Part shown: one piece after another, positions 29,069-29,425 of the stretch
Layout: every line of letters begins with the position of its first letter
Numbering within the stretch: position 1 is the stretch's first letter
From: Acanthaster planci
Taxonomy: Eukaryota > Echinodermata > Asteroidea > Valvatida > Acanthasteridae
Length of the DNA: 29,425 bases
Reading direction: 5' to 3'
Assembly (NCBI RefSeq): GCF_001949145.1
Contig: NW_019091402.1
Span: 2,688,852-2,718,276 of the forward strand
Notes under the pieces: model-generated
What the model saw: only the letters and a program-made list of their open reading frames with translations
The model's database searches: none
What the model was told of the DNA's origin: nothing
Translations under genes and position numbers: made by a program

Positions 29069-29425
29069 CTGTAAAGGAAAAAGAAAGTTAGGGATATTTT
29101 ATTTGACTAAAATGCAACATTTGTTCACAGGCTTTAACTGGATTTGTTTATTGTATTAAATGCCATGCAAATACACAATAACACATATACTGAATATCAG
29201 CTTTGATTAAACGTTACCACAGATCACGCGCAGTAGATCATATTCACCTGAATTAATGGCGTTCGTCTGCTGCGATTGAATGAAAACATCTGTAAAATTA
29301 TCGAAAACAAAACCGCAGTTTTATTTTAATTTTCTCGTATCTCAAGTTATTGCTGTATATTTTCTACACACTTCCAGTTCTGGAAATGTTCACTCTCTTG
29401 AATACATTTCCTGTGCATTGTGGCG
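29069..29425. other. Right edge, nothing supported
   Basis: AT-rich; possibly intron of the candidate minus-strand gene. No feature recognised. Confidence 0.4.

Overview
This is animal nuclear DNA: genes are split by GT-AG introns, poly(A) signals are AATAAA, and the intergenic space is packed with short inverted-repeat transposon relics. The main gene, VPS18, is cut into 24 coding exons. The word TAGGCCTA and close variants recur through the window (about 43, 990, 6206, 9768, 10001). I read this as a marine invertebrate deuterostome, perhaps an echinoderm or relative. That placement is inference from intron density and word usage, not proof.

Layout. (1) 1-2960, plus strand: the 3' part of a gene for a secreted-looking protein. 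Two near-identical LDL-receptor class A (LDLa) exons (716-844, 1666-1788) sit in a 950-bp tandem duplication. A long last exon (2009-2874) follows, encoding an Asp/Ser-rich acidic stretch and about 30 Thr/Pro/Glu octapeptide repeats, with a poly(A) signal at 2937. (2) 2961-10560: intergenic DNA with no convincing protein gene. It holds a G-C-rich minisatellite, a strong palindrome matching the NRF1 site, a motif-repeat and hairpin island (5255-6153), and a run of non-autonomous DNA-transposon-like elements (7891-8113, 8381-8881, 9548-9669, 9787-9976). One of these is flanked by a perfect 8-bp direct repeat. A possible VPS18 promoter and 5'UTR exon lie at about 8938-9085. (3) 10611-27628, plus strand: complete VPS18, 24 coding exons, 2943 nt, 980 codons plus stop. 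Every splice junction keeps the frame, and a poly(A) signal lies at 27927. (4) 27950-29425: mostly featureless, with one candidate minus-strand terminal coding exon at 28994-29068.

VPS18 is the core RING subunit of the HOPS/CORVET tethering complexes, which drive endosome and lysosome fusion. The LDLa/mucin-like gene has no evident functional link to it. The introns of VPS18 carry relics of the same kinds of repeats as the intergenic region: a 1.58-kb TIR element in intron 16, and second copies of two repeat families seen upstream. I found no tRNA, rRNA, CRISPR or viral gene. The least familiar item is the LDLa + acidic Ser/Asp + (PEPTTIVA)n protein with its freshly duplicated LDLa exon.
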